From the NCBI RefSeq assembly GCF_014204975.1, contig NZ_JACHMM010000001.1, positions 1,488,001-1,552,000 on the forward strand: a DNA stretch of 64,000 nucleotides, in the 5' to 3' direction. The stretch comes from Jiangella mangrovi (GTDB taxonomy: Bacteria; Actinomycetota; Actinomycetes; Jiangellales; Jiangellaceae). Of the stretch, positions 22,886 through 32,389 are shown piece by piece. The position numbers and the translations under genes are program-made. The stretch's first letter is position 1. Each line of letters begins with the position of its first letter. Under the pieces are notes generated by a model that was not told where the DNA came from, searched no databases, and was given only the letters and a program-made list of their open reading frames with translations.

Positions 22886-25800
22886 ATGCGTTTCGGCGTC
22901 CTCGGCCCGCTGGCCGTCTGGACCGACGACGGCGACCAGGTCACCGTCCCGGGGGTCAAGGTACGGGCGCTGCTGGCCGTGCTGCTCGTCCACGAGGGCC
23001 GGGTCGCCTCGGTCGACCGGCTGGTCGAGGACGTGTGGGGCGACGACGCGCCGGCCAACCCCGCGGCCGCCCTGCAGGTCCGCGTCTCGCAGCTGCGCAA
23101 GGCCCTCGACGACGCCGAGCCGGGCGCCCGCGACCTCGTCGTCTCCCGCGCCCCCGGCTACGCGCTCGAGGCCGTTACCGACAGCGCCGTCGACGCCGCC
23201 CGGTTCGCCGCGCTCGTGACGCGTGCCCAGAGCGCCACCGGCCAGGAGCGCAGGGACGTCCTCACCGAGGCGCTCGCCCTCTGGCGCGGGCCCGCCCTGG
23301 CCGACTTCGCCGACCACGAGTTCGCCGCCACGGCCGCGGCCGGGTGGGAGGAGCAGCGCCTCGCCGCGCTCGAGCTGCTGGCGCAGGTCCGGCTCGAGCT
23401 GGGCGAGCACACCGTCCTGGCCGCCGAGCTGGCCGAGCCGGTCGCCGCGTACCCGTACCGCGAGCGGCTGCGCGCCGTCCACCTGCGCGCGCTCTACCGC
23501 GCCGGCCGGCAGCGCGAGGCGCTGGACAGTTACGAGGAGTTCCGCCGCGGCCTCGCCGACGAGCTGGGCCTGGACCCCGGCCCCGAGCTGGCCGAGCTGC
23601 ACCAGGCGATCCTCGAACAGGACCCGAGCCTCGCCACCCCGCCCATTCGCCGGGGCGCCCGCCCGAGCCCCAACCTCACCGCGCCGCCACCGATCATCGG
23701 CCGCGACGACGCGCTCCCCGAGATCCGCGAGCTGCTCGGCAAGGAACGGCTGGTCACGCTCACCGGGCCCGGCGGCGTCGGCAAGACCCGGCTGGCGACG
23801 GCGGCGGCGCACCCGCTCGTGGGGTCGTACGACGACGGCGGCTGGCTGGTCGAGCTGGCCGCGCTCGAACGCCCGCAGCCCCGGCGCGCCGTCGACGACA
23901 TCGCCGAGCTCGCCATGGGCGTGCTCGGCGTCCGCGACGCCACCGAGCCGGGCGAGGTCACAACGCCCGCGCACCGGCTGGCCGAGGCGCTGCGCGAGCG
24001 CCGGCTGCTGCTGGTCCTCGACAACTGCGAGCACCTCGTCGAGCACGCCGCGACCCTCGCCGAACTGCTGCTGCGGACCGCCCCCGGCCTGACCATCCTG
24101 GCGACCAGCCGCGAACCGCTCGGCCTGAGCGGCGAGGTGCTGTGGGAGGTCCCGCCGCTCGACCTGCCCGACGAGGACGGCGACAGCGGCGGCGACCGCC
24201 TGGCCGAGTCCGGAGCGGTGCGGCTGTTCGCCACCCGGGCCGCGGCGTCGGCGCGCGGCTTCACGCTGGACGAGTCGACCGCCCCCGCCGTCGCCCAGTT
24301 GTGCCGCCGCCTCGACGGCATCCCGCTCGCCATCGAGCTGGCCGCCACCCGGGTCCGCGCCCTCGGCGTGCACACCTTGCTCGAACGGCTCGACGACCGC
24401 TTCCGCGCGCTCGGCACCGGCCCGCGCGACCTGCCGGCCCGGCAGCGCACCCTGACCGCCGCCATCGACTGGAGCTGGAACCTCCTCGAGCCCGAGGAGC
24501 AGGTGGTGCTGCGCCGGCTCGCCGTGCAGGCCGACGGGTGCACGCTCGTGGCGGCGGAGGCGATCTGCGCCGACGAGGACGACGGGGCCGGCGACGGCGT
24601 CGACGTGCTGGACGTCCTCGCCCGGCTGGTCGACCGCTCGCTGGTGGTCGTCGACGAGCGTGACGGCGGACCGCGCTACCGGCTGCTCGAGTCGGTCGCT
24701 GCCTACGGCGTCAACCGGCTGCACGAGGCCGGCGAGCACGCCCGGATCCGGGCCCGGCACGCCCGCTACTACACGGACCTCGCCCGCGCGGCCGACGCCG
24801 AGCTGCGCGGCGCCGGCCAGCGTGAATGGCTGCGCCGGCTCGACGCGGAGTCGGCGAACCTGCGCGCGGCGCTGGACAGCGCCGAGCGGCTGGGCGACGC
24901 CGAGGTCGCGCTGTGCCTCACCAGCGCGCAGACCTGGTACTGGATGTTGCGCGGCCGGCTCTCCGAAGGCCGGCGGGCGCTCGAGACGGCGCTGGCGATC
25001 CCCGGCGACGTGCCGGCCGCCGTCCGCGCCGAGGCGCTGACCTGGCGCACCGGCATCACGACCCTGCAGGGCGACACGCACGACTGGATCGCGCGCTGCG
25101 AGGCCGCCCTGGACGCCTTCCCCGAGGGCGACGGCGGCGGCGCACCTGCCGGGCGGGCCCGGGCGGAGTGGTTCCTCTGCTACGCCACGTTCGACCTCGG
25201 CGACGCCGCGGTCACGGACCGGCTGCTGGACCGCGCGTCCCGGGGGTTCGCGGCGGCCGGCGACCGCTGGGGCGAGGCCGCGGCGCTCTACCTGCGGGCC
25301 CGCACCGCGCACGTCCACGGCGACCCGCAGGCGCTGGAGCAGTACGCCACCGAGGCGGTGCGGAGCTTCCGCGAGCTCGGCGACGGCTGGGGCATCCTGC
25401 AGGCGACCGACTGGCTGATCGGGCTGGCCGACCTCACCGGCGACTACGACGAGGGGCTGCGGCTCTGCCGCGAGTCGCTGCCGCTGGCCGAGGAGCTGGG
25501 GCTGTGGCCCGACGTCGTCGCTGCGCTGTCCTGGCAGGGCTGGATCGGGGTGCAGATCGGCGACTACGCCGCCGCCCGCGAGCAGTGCGAGCAGGCGCTG
25601 CGGCTGGCCACCGAGCTCGGCCAGCACTCGGCGCAGGTCTTCGCCGCGCTGGGGTTGTCGTTCGCGGCCAGGCGGGCCGGGGACCTGGACGTCGCCGAGG
25701 AACACCTCACCCGGCTGCTGCGGACCGCCGAGGAGCAGGCCGCGGAGGCCGGCACGGCGTTCTACCTCTCGATCGTGCTCAACGAGCTCGGCTTCCTCGC

Positions 25801-26176
25801 CGCCGAACGGGGCGACCCGGCCGCGGCGCTCGACCTGCACCTGCGCGCCTACGACGCCGGGCAGGACATCGGCGCGGCGGGTCGCGAGCTGACCTTCGCG
25901 CTGGTCGCGGCGGCCGCGGCGCTGGCCCAGGGCGGCGAGCCGCACGCTGCCGCCGTCGTGCTCGGGGCCGCCGAGACCGGGCTGAGCGCCACCGGGCTGC
26001 CGCTGGCGCCGTCGGACCAGGACGAGGCCGACCGGATCGCGGCGCTGGTCCGGTCGGTGCAGGACGCGGCCGCGTTCGAGGCGGCCCGCGCCGAGGGAGC
26101 GACGCTCACCCCCGCGGCCGCCCGGGAGTTCGCCGGGCGGCCGCGCTCGGGTGGGAGCGCTCACTTGGGCGCGTAG
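22886..26176 (+). CDS. AfsR/SARP-type regulator with NB-ARC ATPase and TPR region
   Basis: 1096 residues. OmpR-like winged helix (about 1-95: VRALLAVLLVHEGRVASVDR, then LQVRVSQLRKALDDAEPG), bacterial transcriptional activator domain (about 100-245: ELGLDPGPELAELHQAIL), then an STAND-type NTPase with P-loop GPGGVGKT (Lys300), Walker B LLLVLDNCEHL and sensor region LATSREPLGL. From about 600 a long helical, TPR-like C-terminus, including LTSAQTWYWMLRGRLSEGRR. Large SARPs act as activators of specialised metabolism or other regulons, switched by ATP and ligand binding. A TAGGGT hexamer six bases before the ATG suggests leaderless expression. No biosynthetic cluster adjoins it. Its end overlaps the convergent DHFR-like gene by 16 bases. 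Confidence 0.92.
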   Translation: MRFGVLGPLAVWTDDGDQVTVPGVKVRALLAVLLVHEGRVASVDRLVEDVWGDDAPANPAAALQVRVSQLRKALDDAEPGARDLVVSRAPGYALEAVTDSAVDAARFAALVTRAQSATGQERRDVLTEALALWRGPALADFADHEFAATAAAGWEEQRLAALELLAQVRLELGEHTVLAAELAEPVAAYPYRERLRAVHLRALYRAGRQREALDSYEEFRRGLADELGLDPGPELAELHQAILEQDPSLATPPIRRGARPSPNLTAPPPIIGRDDALPEIRELLGKERLVTLTGPGGVGKTRLATAAAHPLVGSYDDGGWLVELAALERPQPRRAVDDIAELAMGVLGVRDATEPGEVTTPAHRLAEALRERRLLLVLDNCEHLVEHAATLAELLLRTAPGLTILATSREPLGLSGEVLWEVPPLDLPDEDGDSGGDRLAESGAVRLFATRAAASARGFTLDESTAPAVAQLCRRLDGIPLAIELAATRVRALGVHTLLERLDDRFRALGTGPRDLPARQRTLTAAIDWSWNLLEPEEQVVLRRLAVQADGCTLVAAEAICADEDDGAGDGVDVLDVLARLVDRSLVVVDERDGGPRYRLLESVAAYGVNRLHEAGEHARIRARHARYYTDLARAADAELRGAGQREWLRRLDAESANLRAALDSAERLGDAEVALCLTSAQTWYWMLRGRLSEGRRALETALAIPGDVPAAVRAEALTWRTGITTLQGDTHDWIARCEAALDAFPEGDGGGAPAGRARAEWFLCYATFDLGDAAVTDRLLDRASRGFAAAGDRWGEAAALYLRARTAHVHGDPQALEQYATEAVRSFRELGDGWGILQATDWLIGLADLTGDYDEGLRLCRESLPLAEELGLWPDVVAALSWQGWIGVQIGDYAAAREQCEQALRLATELGQHSAQVFAALGLSFAARRAGDLDVAEEHLTRLLRTAEEQAAEAGTAFYLSIVLNELGFLAAERGDPAAALDLHLRAYDAGQDIGAAGRELTFALVAAAAALAQGGEPHAAAVVLGAAETGLSATGLPLAPSDQDEADRIAALVRSVQDAAAFEAARAEGATLTPAAAREFAGRPRSGGSAHLGA

Positions 26177-26700
26177 ACCCCCACGATGATCCCGGAGTCG
26201 AACACCGTCTGGTCGACCAGCTTCAGGTGGGTGGTGTCGAAGCCGTCCCACAGCCGGTATCCGTCGCCGCCGGCGAGCACGGGGTACACCCAGAAGTGGT
26301 ACTCGTCGACCAGCTGGTGCTCCAGCAGCGTCTTGTCGAACTCGCCGGTGCCGTACTTGACGATGGTCTCGCCGGACTGCGCCTTCAGGTCGGCGACGGC
26401 CTGCGCCACGTCGCCCTCGAGGACCCGGGAGTTCCACTCCAGCTCGCCGGTGAGCGTCCGCGAAGCGACGTACTTCGGCAGCGCGTTGAAGCGGTCGGCG
26501 ATCGGGTCGCCGGCCCGGCTGGTCCAGGCGTCCTTGAAGCCGTCGTAGGTCGCCCGGCCGAGCAGCATGGCGTCGACGTCGGCAACCAGCTTCGCGTTGT
26601 AGTCGTTGTGCTGCTCGTCCCAGTACGGCTGGCCCCACACGTGCGGCTCGCCGATGCAGCCGTCGAGGGTGATGAACGTGGACTCGATGAGCTTGCGCAT
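26161..26700 (-). CDS. RibD C-terminal / dihydrofolate reductase family protein
   Basis: 179 residues. Typical start MRKLIESTFITLDGCIGEPH, then MLLGRATYDGFKDAW, and the NADPH-site region EGDVAQAVADLKAQSG, ending with a strand pair. It would be a stand-alone NAD(P)H-dependent reductase of unknown substrate. The ATG at 26700 is supported by GGGAGGA 6-8 bases upstream; in-frame upstream codons are non-coding. A second, only distantly similar member lies at 28768-29340. Confidence 0.9.
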   Translation of the reverse strand: MRKLIESTFITLDGCIGEPHVWGQPYWDEQHNDYNAKLVADVDAMLLGRATYDGFKDAWTSRAGDPIADRFNALPKYVASRTLTGELEWNSRVLEGDVAQAVADLKAQSGETIVKYGTGEFDKTLLEHQLVDEYHFWVYPVLAGGDGYRLWDGFDTTHLKLVDQTVFDSGIIVGVYAPK

Positions 26701-26831
26701 GATGGTTCCTCCCTGTGGTGCGGGGCGTGTCCCCGTCGATGTGTCCACCCTGCCCGTGTCCCCTTACGGTTCTCTTCAGGTGCGGTTCAGCGGCGCTGCC
26801 GTGGGTATCCCAGGGTGCAGGAGGTATCCGC

Positions 26832-27215
26832 ATGATCACCCGACCGCACCAGATCGACATCTGGCTCGATCAGCTGCCGCCCGAGCGTCGCGTCGAGGCC
26901 GAGGAGCTGGCAGGGCAGGTTCGCGCCGCCGTCGATGCGAGCCCCGAGCTCGACGAGGCGATCAAGTGGAACCGGCTGACGTTCACGGCCGGCGGCAACT
27001 GGCACCACTGGGTCTGCGCCGTGTCCGTGACGAAGCGCGCCTGCAGCCTGCTGTTCCACAAGGGCGTCCTGCTCGACGACGCGAAGAGCCTGCTCGAGGG
27101 GGACGGGCGGTACCTGCGCGGCATGTCCTTCGCGCGGGCGCACGACGAGCCCGGCGCGGTCGCGGCGATGGTGCGGCAGGCGGTCGACCGGCAAAACGAC
27201 ATGCTTCCCGACTGA
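26832..27215 (+). CDS. DUF1801 domain protein
   Basis: 127 residues. DUF1801 (YdhG-like) core: DIWLDQLPPERRVEAEELAG, then DEAIKWNRLTFTAGGNWHHW, then LLFHKGVLLDDAKSLLEGDG and a helical end. A strong AGGAGG site lies just before the ATG at 26832. Function unknown; some relatives are iron-chaperone-like. It precedes a GNAT gene by 21 bases on the same strand. Confidence 0.88.
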   Translation: MITRPHQIDIWLDQLPPERRVEAEELAGQVRAAVDASPELDEAIKWNRLTFTAGGNWHHWVCAVSVTKRACSLLFHKGVLLDDAKSLLEGDGRYLRGMSFARAHDEPGAVAAMVRQAVDRQNDMLPD

Positions 27216-27236
27216 CGGAACTGACAGAATCCGGGC

Positions 27237-27989
27237 ATGCCCGGAGACCTGATCATCGAGCCACGCGACCGGCGGCCGGAGCTGGCCGCGCTGGTGGCGC
27301 AGCTGCCGCAGCTGTGGCCGACGTTCATGGAGCACGACCCCACGGCCGACCTGTACTACGCCGACGTCCAGCGCAACCATCCGGAGCACGTGCTGCTGGC
27401 CTACGAGCCGCCGGACACCCCCGTCGCCCTCGCCTACACCGTCCCGTTCGAGTTCGGTAGCAAGCACCGCGAGCAGCTCCCCGACGACGGCTGGGACGGC
27501 GTGATCCGCTGGGCGGCGCTCGACCGCGACCGCGGCACGAAGCCCACCCTGGTGTCGGCGCTCGAGATCGTCATCCGGCCCGACCGGCGTGGTCAGGGCC
27601 TCGCCGCCGTCATGCTCCAGGCCATGCGCGACAACGTCCGCCGCCTCGGGTTCACCGAGCTGGTCGCGCCGGTGCGGCCCAGCGCCAAGCACCTCGAGCC
27701 GCACACGCCCATGAGCGAGTACGCGTTCCGCACCCGCCCCGACGGCCTCCCCGCCGACCCGTGGCTGCGGGTGCACGCGCGGGCCGGCGCGACCATCGAG
27801 AAGGTGGCGCCGCGGTCCATGGTCATCTCCGGCACCCTGGCCGACTGGCGCGAGTGGACGGGCCTGCCGTTCGACACGACCGGCGAGGTCGTCGTGCCGC
27901 AGGCGCTGGTGCCGGTGCACTGCAGCGTCGAGCACGACCACGCGGTCTACGTCGAGCCGAACGTCTGGATGCGCCACGCCATCGACTGA
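27237..27989 (+). CDS. GNAT-family N-acetyltransferase
   Basis: 250 residues. The acetyl-CoA binding motif A is RPDRRGQGLAAVML near residue 123, flanked by typical strands (SALEIVIRPDRR) and the helix QAMRDNVRRLGF. The C-terminal half (HARAGATIEKVAPRSMVISG) forms the usual beta-bulge and last strands, but is longer than minimal GNATs. Acceptor substrate unknown. CAGAAT ends six bases before the ATG, so leaderless initiation is possible, although it also follows the DUF1801 gene closely. Confidence 0.85.
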   Translation: MPGDLIIEPRDRRPELAALVAQLPQLWPTFMEHDPTADLYYADVQRNHPEHVLLAYEPPDTPVALAYTVPFEFGSKHREQLPDDGWDGVIRWAALDRDRGTKPTLVSALEIVIRPDRRGQGLAAVMLQAMRDNVRRLGFTELVAPVRPSAKHLEPHTPMSEYAFRTRPDGLPADPWLRVHARAGATIEKVAPRSMVISGTLADWREWTGLPFDTTGEVVVPQALVPVHCSVEHDHAVYVEPNVWMRHAID

Positions 27990-28016
27990 GGCCTCCGTCT
28001 TCCGGGGACGACGGCG

Positions 28017-28625
28017 TCAGCGGTCGGCCTGGTGGTACTCCAGCCCGCCGGCCGCCGGCATGAGGTAGGCCGCCCACCGCTCGGCCGGGGGCTGCCCGCC
28101 CAGTGAGCGCGCCGTCGTCAGCCCGGCCACCTCGGGCCCGACGAGCGCCAGCCGCAGTGGGACCCGCGCGTGCACCTGGGCGCCGATGCCGGCCAGCCAG
28201 CGGTCGAGCGGCCGCCGCCACAGCAGCGAGTCGCCGCCACGGAACGGGAACGCCGCGCTGCGCGGCTCGGCGAGGTCGAGCGCGCCGACCGGGATGAAGA
28301 AGACCAGCCAGTCGGTGCCGGACGCCTGCCGCACGGCCCGCGCACCGCAGACGACCGTCCGCCGGCGCGGCAGCGTGACCAGCCCGGCCAGCCGCCCGAA
28401 CCGCTGCAGCCCCGCGACGGTGCACGGCGCGTCGACCCACGACTCGCCGCCGTCGGTCCCGCCCTGGCAGCCGGCCACTCCGGCGGCTGCCCAGAGCGCC
28501 GCCAGCGCCGCGTCGAGCCGGGTGTCGTCGCGCTCGCCCAGCTCCATGGCCAGCTCGTAGGCACCGCCGAGCCACAGCGCGTCGTCGTGCAGATCGGATG
28601 CGTCGGCCGCCACGGCACCCATCAT
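28017..28625 (-). CDS. Uncharacterised 202-residue protein
   Basis: No domain recognised. The sequence is moderately hydrophobic in places (GTDWLVFFIPVGALDLAEPR) without a clear transmembrane helix, and the middle is rich in Trp and Arg (LLWRRPLDRWLAGIG). Coding is supported by strong third-position GC and by the absence of a better reading frame. The start is ambiguous: ATG at 28625 or 28622; the weak GAAGG site is distant. The first codons of a longer in-frame extension to 28757 look non-coding. It is divergent from the DHFR-like gene at 28768. Confidence 0.65.
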   Translation of the reverse strand: MMGAVAADASDLHDDALWLGGAYELAMELGERDDTRLDAALAALWAAAGVAGCQGGTDGGESWVDAPCTVAGLQRFGRLAGLVTLPRRRTVVCGARAVRQASGTDWLVFFIPVGALDLAEPRSAAFPFRGGDSLLWRRPLDRWLAGIGAQVHARVPLRLALVGPEVAGLTTARSLGGQPPAERWAAYLMPAAGGLEYHQADR

Positions 28626-28767
28626 CGCGGTGCGCAGCCTTCGCGGGGGCGGTTTCCGGACAACTCGGGCGAGGCCGGATCTCGCCGATCCCAGCGGATC
28701 GGACGACTTCGCCAATTCTCCGGGCGACCCCTTGCGAGAACAGTGTCTGCGGGACACGGTTTATGGC

Positions 28768-29340
28768 ATGTCCGCATCTGTGCTCTACATGTCCGTGTCG
28801 GTCGACGGCTACATCGCCGCCCCCGACGACTTCCTCGGCGGCCCCGCGGGGCACCGCCTGCACGAGTGGTTCGCCCCCGGCGGCGAGTTCGCCGAGGTCA
28901 CCGGGCCGGCCAAGGCCCTCATGGACGAGATGGGGGCGGCCGGCGCCGTCGTCACCGGGCGGCGCACGGCCGAGCTGATGGACCACTGGGGCGGCGACCT
29001 CAACGGCGTCCCGATCTTCGTCGTCAGCCACCGCCCGCCCGGCCCGGCCGCCCGGTTCGGCTACCCGCTGGTGACCTACGTGACCGACGGCATCGCCAGC
29101 GCCGTCGAGCAGGCGAGGGCCGCCGCCGGAGACAGGCACGTGCACGTCCAGGGCGGGTACACCGCGCAGCAGGCGCTGGCGGCGGGCGTCCTGGACGAGC
29201 TCCAGATCAGCCAGGTCCCGGTGCTGCTCGGCGCGGGCCGGCGGCTGTTCGACGTCCTGCCCGCGGAGATCGAGCTCGACATCGTCCGCGTCATCGACAC
29301 CCCCGAGGCCACGCACCTGCGGTACCGGGTGCGCCGCTGA
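28768..29340 (+). CDS. Second RibD C-terminal / dihydrofolate reductase family protein
   Basis: 190 residues. Start ASVLYMSVSVDGYIAAPDD, then GAVVTGRRTAELMDHWGGD, then FVVSHRPPGPAARFGYPLV, and the cofactor-binding HVHVQGGYTAQQALAAGVLD, ending LLGAGRRLFDVLP. A complete stand-alone reductase-like fold, closer to the subgroup annotated as dihydrofolate reductase family than the member at 26161. The upstream AT-richer stretch (GTTTATGG) may hold the promoter. Substrate unknown. Confidence 0.9.
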   Translation: MSASVLYMSVSVDGYIAAPDDFLGGPAGHRLHEWFAPGGEFAEVTGPAKALMDEMGAAGAVVTGRRTAELMDHWGGDLNGVPIFVVSHRPPGPAARFGYPLVTYVTDGIASAVEQARAAAGDRHVHVQGGYTAQQALAAGVLDELQISQVPVLLGAGRRLFDVLPAEIELDIVRVIDTPEATHLRYRVRR

Positions 29341-29359
29341 CGCGACAGAGTGCCGCGGG

Positions 29360-30891
29360 TCAGAACGGTGGTTCGTCCAGCTCAGCGGCTCGGTGCGGTC
29401 GCGCACGACCTGGGTTGATCCCTGGCGCTGCGCTGAGGATCGGGCCGATGGTCTCAGGTTCGACGGCGTAGCGGTGTCCGGCTGGGGTGATCCACCAGGT
29501 GGCGCCGGCGGGATCGGTGACGATGCGGAAGCCGTGCCAGGTCTTCGCCTTGTGGTGGCCGCCGTTAGCGCCCAGGTGTTGGTGAGGCAGGTGGTACCGC
29601 CGGCAGCCCACGGGATCCGGTGGTCGATCTCGGCCTCGGCAGCGGGGCGATGGCACGTGGGGAACCTGCAGGTGCGATCGCGGGTGACGACGTGGGCGGC
29701 GAGGGCGGCCGGCGAGGTGTAGGTGGTTCGGCTGTACTCGAGCAGCCGTCCGTCGGCGGGATCGGTGAGCAGCCGCCACAGCGTGGCGTCGGCGGCGACG
29801 CGACGAGCGGTGGTCGCGGTGACGGGACCGTAGCCGTCGAGCTCGCCGGGCGTCTCGTTGTCACCGCGCAGGGTGGTGACCGGGACAGTGACGTGCACGG
29901 TGGCGGCCCGGCCACGGCGCCGCCCCAGCCGCACGGCCCGGCCGCCGACGTCGCCCGGCCCGTTCGGGTCGCCCGGCCCCCTCGGGTCGCCCGGCCCCGT
30001 CGGCTCACCTGGGCGCGCGGGCGCAGTGACGTTGCCCGGTGGGTGGCCGGCGACGGTGACGTCGGGGCCGCCTGCGCAGGCGGGGTTACAGCAGCCCAGG
30101 TGACCGGAGTCCAGCGCGGTCCAGGCCAGCCCGGTGAGCAGGTCGAAACGCAGGTGGTCCAGGGTGCGTTCGTCCCCACCGTCACGGGCGTGGCGGGCGG
30201 CGGCGTCGCTGGCCACCCACAGGGCGGTGACGTCCTCGGCCGGCCCGCACAGGGTCAGCGTGGCCATACCGTCCTCCCCGCCCGGGGAGGCCGGTTCGGG
30301 CCGCCCGACCCTCCGCTGCGCGGCCGCCGCGTTGCGGCGTTCCTCGGCACCGGCGGGGTCGGCGGCGATCACCTCACGGCGCAGCGCCTGGTCCAGCACC
30401 CACCGGGTCCGCGCCCTCGCGATCGGCAACACGACCTGCTCCACCGCGCGGCGCACCGTCGGGTCGCCCAGGCAGCGGGTCCGCTCGGCGATCAGGCGGG
30501 CCTTGTCCAGGTCGATCCATCCGGCTTCCAGCGCGGCGAAGGTGTCCGGGAGGTCCTCGATCAGTTCGACCGCGAGCGCCACCTGCGCGGTCGCGCGCCC
30601 CGGCGTCCAGGCCAGCGCCAGCGACACCTCGTCCCCGGCCGCCTGCACCGGTTGGTGCGCATGCCCCGCGCCGAGCTCGCCTGCGCCACACGTGCCGTAT
30701 TCCGGGCGGGCGGCCAGCTCAGCGAACACCCGCAGCAGGGCCGCGTCGTCACAGGCACGCTGACGCTGCCGCGCCAGCGCGACGATGACCAGCTCATGCG
30801 CCGACAACCCCGCCAGATCGACCGCGGCCAGTGCCGCCGCCAGTTCCGGCCCTGGCGGCAGCATCGCCAACCGATCCATCAGATCAGACAC
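29360..30891 (-). pseudogene. DUF222/HNH endonuclease with a single-base frameshift in the HNH domain
   Basis: About 510 residues if the frame is corrected. The DUF222 N-terminal region runs from the GTG at 30891 (GGAAGGA upstream) through LARQRQRACDDAALLRVFAE and on to a collagen-like PGD linker. The HNH domain reads CRFPTCHRPAAEAEIDHRIP in the first frame up to about 29570 (TNTWA), then continues correctly only in the next frame as NGGHHKAKTWHGFRIV and ends at 29360. Restoring one base at GCGCTAACGGC (about 29563-29573) would rejoin the two halves. Unrepaired, translation would run far into antisense sequence. These actinobacterial HNH proteins are numerous paralogues, possibly mobile; loss of one copy is plausible, but an assembly indel is possible. 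Confidence 0.85.
29951..30004 (-). repeat. Three 18-bp tandem repeats in the HNH gene linker
   Basis: Units at 29951-29968, 29969-29986 and 29987-30004 encode Gly-Pro-Gly-Asp-Pro-type hexapeptides, a flexible linker between DUF222 and the HNH domain. Copy number is likely variable between strains. Confidence 0.75.
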
Positions 30892-31192
30892 CGCACGTCC
30901 TTCCCGTCCACGATGGGGAAGCGCTCCTGGGTACGAGCGCGAGCCACCCACATTGGGCCCACCATGGGCTGGGATGGACGACCACACCCACCGAACGGGG
31001 CGCGACCGTGGACGGGGCGGGACACCTGGCGCGATGCCCTCTTCGACGCCCGGGAACCCACAACTGACCGCTCCCGGGAACGGCTGAAACAACTACCATT
31101 ACCCTATCGCACGCGTGTTCGGCTCGCAAACGCTCACCAGCAGTGACCGTGGCCACGAACACGGCCCGCGAGTTCGGCAGCTGACACACTTC
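30892..31192. other. 301-bp intergenic stretch upstream of the HNH gene
   Basis: It lies between the HNH start (30891) and the dinB stop (31193). It is AT-richer around 31085-31115, where a minus-strand TAGGGTAATGGTAGTT region could hold a promoter. No repeat, RNA gene or convincing small gene is seen. Confidence 0.5.
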
Positions 31193-32389
31193 CTAGTCCG
31201 GCAGCATCGGCATGACCAGGGCCTCGTCCCGGTTCAGCAGGACGGCACGGGTGACGGCGCGGGTGCCGAACCGGTCGCGGACGTCGTCGACGGTGGCGTC
31301 GAGCGCGCTGCCGCCGTGCCGGTCGATGGGCAGCGGCAGCTGCAGCGGGTCGTCGTCCTCGAGGTTGCTGAGGGCGACACCCACGAGCGTCAGCCCGCGC
31401 TGCTCGATGGTGGGCGCGACGGTGGCGACCAGGCTGCGCGCGACGGTGAGCAGCTGCCCGGTGTGCGACGTCGGCTCGGCCAGCGTGTGCGAGCGGGTGG
31501 CGCGCGTGTAGTCGTCGAAGCGCAGCCGCAGCACGACCGTGCGGGCCACCCGCCGAGCGGCGCGCAGCCGCCGGGTCACGCGGTCGATGATGCCGACGAC
31601 GACGGCGTCCAGCTCGGCCGGCGTCCGGCGCCGGCTGCCCAGCGCGTGCTGCGACCCGATGGAGTGGCGCCGCTGGCCGATGACGACGCGGCGCGGGTCG
31701 CGGCCGACGGCGAGCGCGTGCAGGTGCCGGCCGGCCGCTGGGCCGACGATCGCGACCAGCGATCGCTCGGCCAGTTGCGCGACGTCGCCGACGGTGTAGA
31801 CGCCGCGCTGGCGCAACTTCACGGCCGTCTTCTCGCCGACGCCCCACAGCCGTTCGATGGGCAGCGGGTGCAGGAACGCCAGCTCGCGGTCGGGCTCGAC
31901 CACCAGCAGGCCGTCGGGCTTGGCGACGGCGCTGGCCACCTTGGCGAGGAACTTGGTTCGCGCGACGCCGACGGTGATGGGCAGCCCGACCTTGCGCAGC
32001 ACCTCGCGGCGCAGCTGGGCGGCGATCTGCGGCGGCGACCCCGAGATCTTCGCCAGCCCGCCGACGTCGAGGAACGCCTCGTCGATGGAGATGCCCTCGA
32101 CCAGGGGCGTGGTCTGCCGGAACACCTCGAAGACCGCCTCGCTGGCCGCGGAGTACGCCGACATGCGCGGCGAGACGACGACGGCCTCGGGGCAGAGCCG
32201 GCGCGCCTGGCGGCCGCCCATGGCGGTGCGGACGCCGCGCGCCTTGGCCTCGTAGCTGGCCGCGAGCACCACGCCCATGCCCACGATGACGGGCCTTCCG
32301 CGCAGGTCGGGGTCGTCACGCTGCTCGACCGACGCGTAGAAGGCGTCGAGGTCGGCATGCAGGATGCTCGCCCGACTGGCCACGAACAC
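31193..32389 (-). CDS. dinB: DNA polymerase IV (Y-family, DinB)
   Basis: 398 residues. Motif I DLDAFYASVEQRDDP, the catalytic SIDEAFLDV, VGVARTKFLAKVAS, the helix-hairpin-helix LWGVGEKTAVKLRQRG, and little-finger region GSQHALGSRR. Near the C-terminus QLPLPIDR resembles a beta-clamp-binding motif. Translesion synthesis in the DNA-damage response. The start is a GTG at 32389 (or the GTG at 32383); both lie inside a LexA-type operator, so this gene is probably SOS-controlled. Confidence 0.94.
   Translation of the reverse strand: MFVASRASILHADLDAFYASVEQRDDPDLRGRPVIVGMGVVLAASYEAKARGVRTAMGGRQARRLCPEAVVVSPRMSAYSAASEAVFEVFRQTTPLVEGISIDEAFLDVGGLAKISGSPPQIAAQLRREVLRKVGLPITVGVARTKFLAKVASAVAKPDGLLVVEPDRELAFLHPLPIERLWGVGEKTAVKLRQRGVYTVGDVAQLAERSLVAIVGPAAGRHLHALAVGRDPRRVVIGQRRHSIGSQHALGSRRRTPAELDAVVVGIIDRVTRRLRAARRVARTVVLRLRFDDYTRATRSHTLAEPTSHTGQLLTVARSLVATVAPTIEQRGLTLVGVALSNLEDDDPLQLPLPIDRHGGSALDATVDDVRDRFGTRAVTRAVLLNRDEALVMPMLPD

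Noticed and set aside
22868-26860. A very long open frame on the minus strand opposite the SARP-type gene
   Set aside because: GC-rich third positions on the coding strand leave the antisense frame open. The translation is Arg/Gly/Ala-rich with no domain, while the plus strand has clear SARP, BTAD and NTPase motifs.
29951-30004. Tandem repeats as a CRISPR or regulatory array
   Set aside because: Three 18-bp units in frame, encoding a Gly-Pro-Gly-Asp linker of the HNH protein; no spacers.
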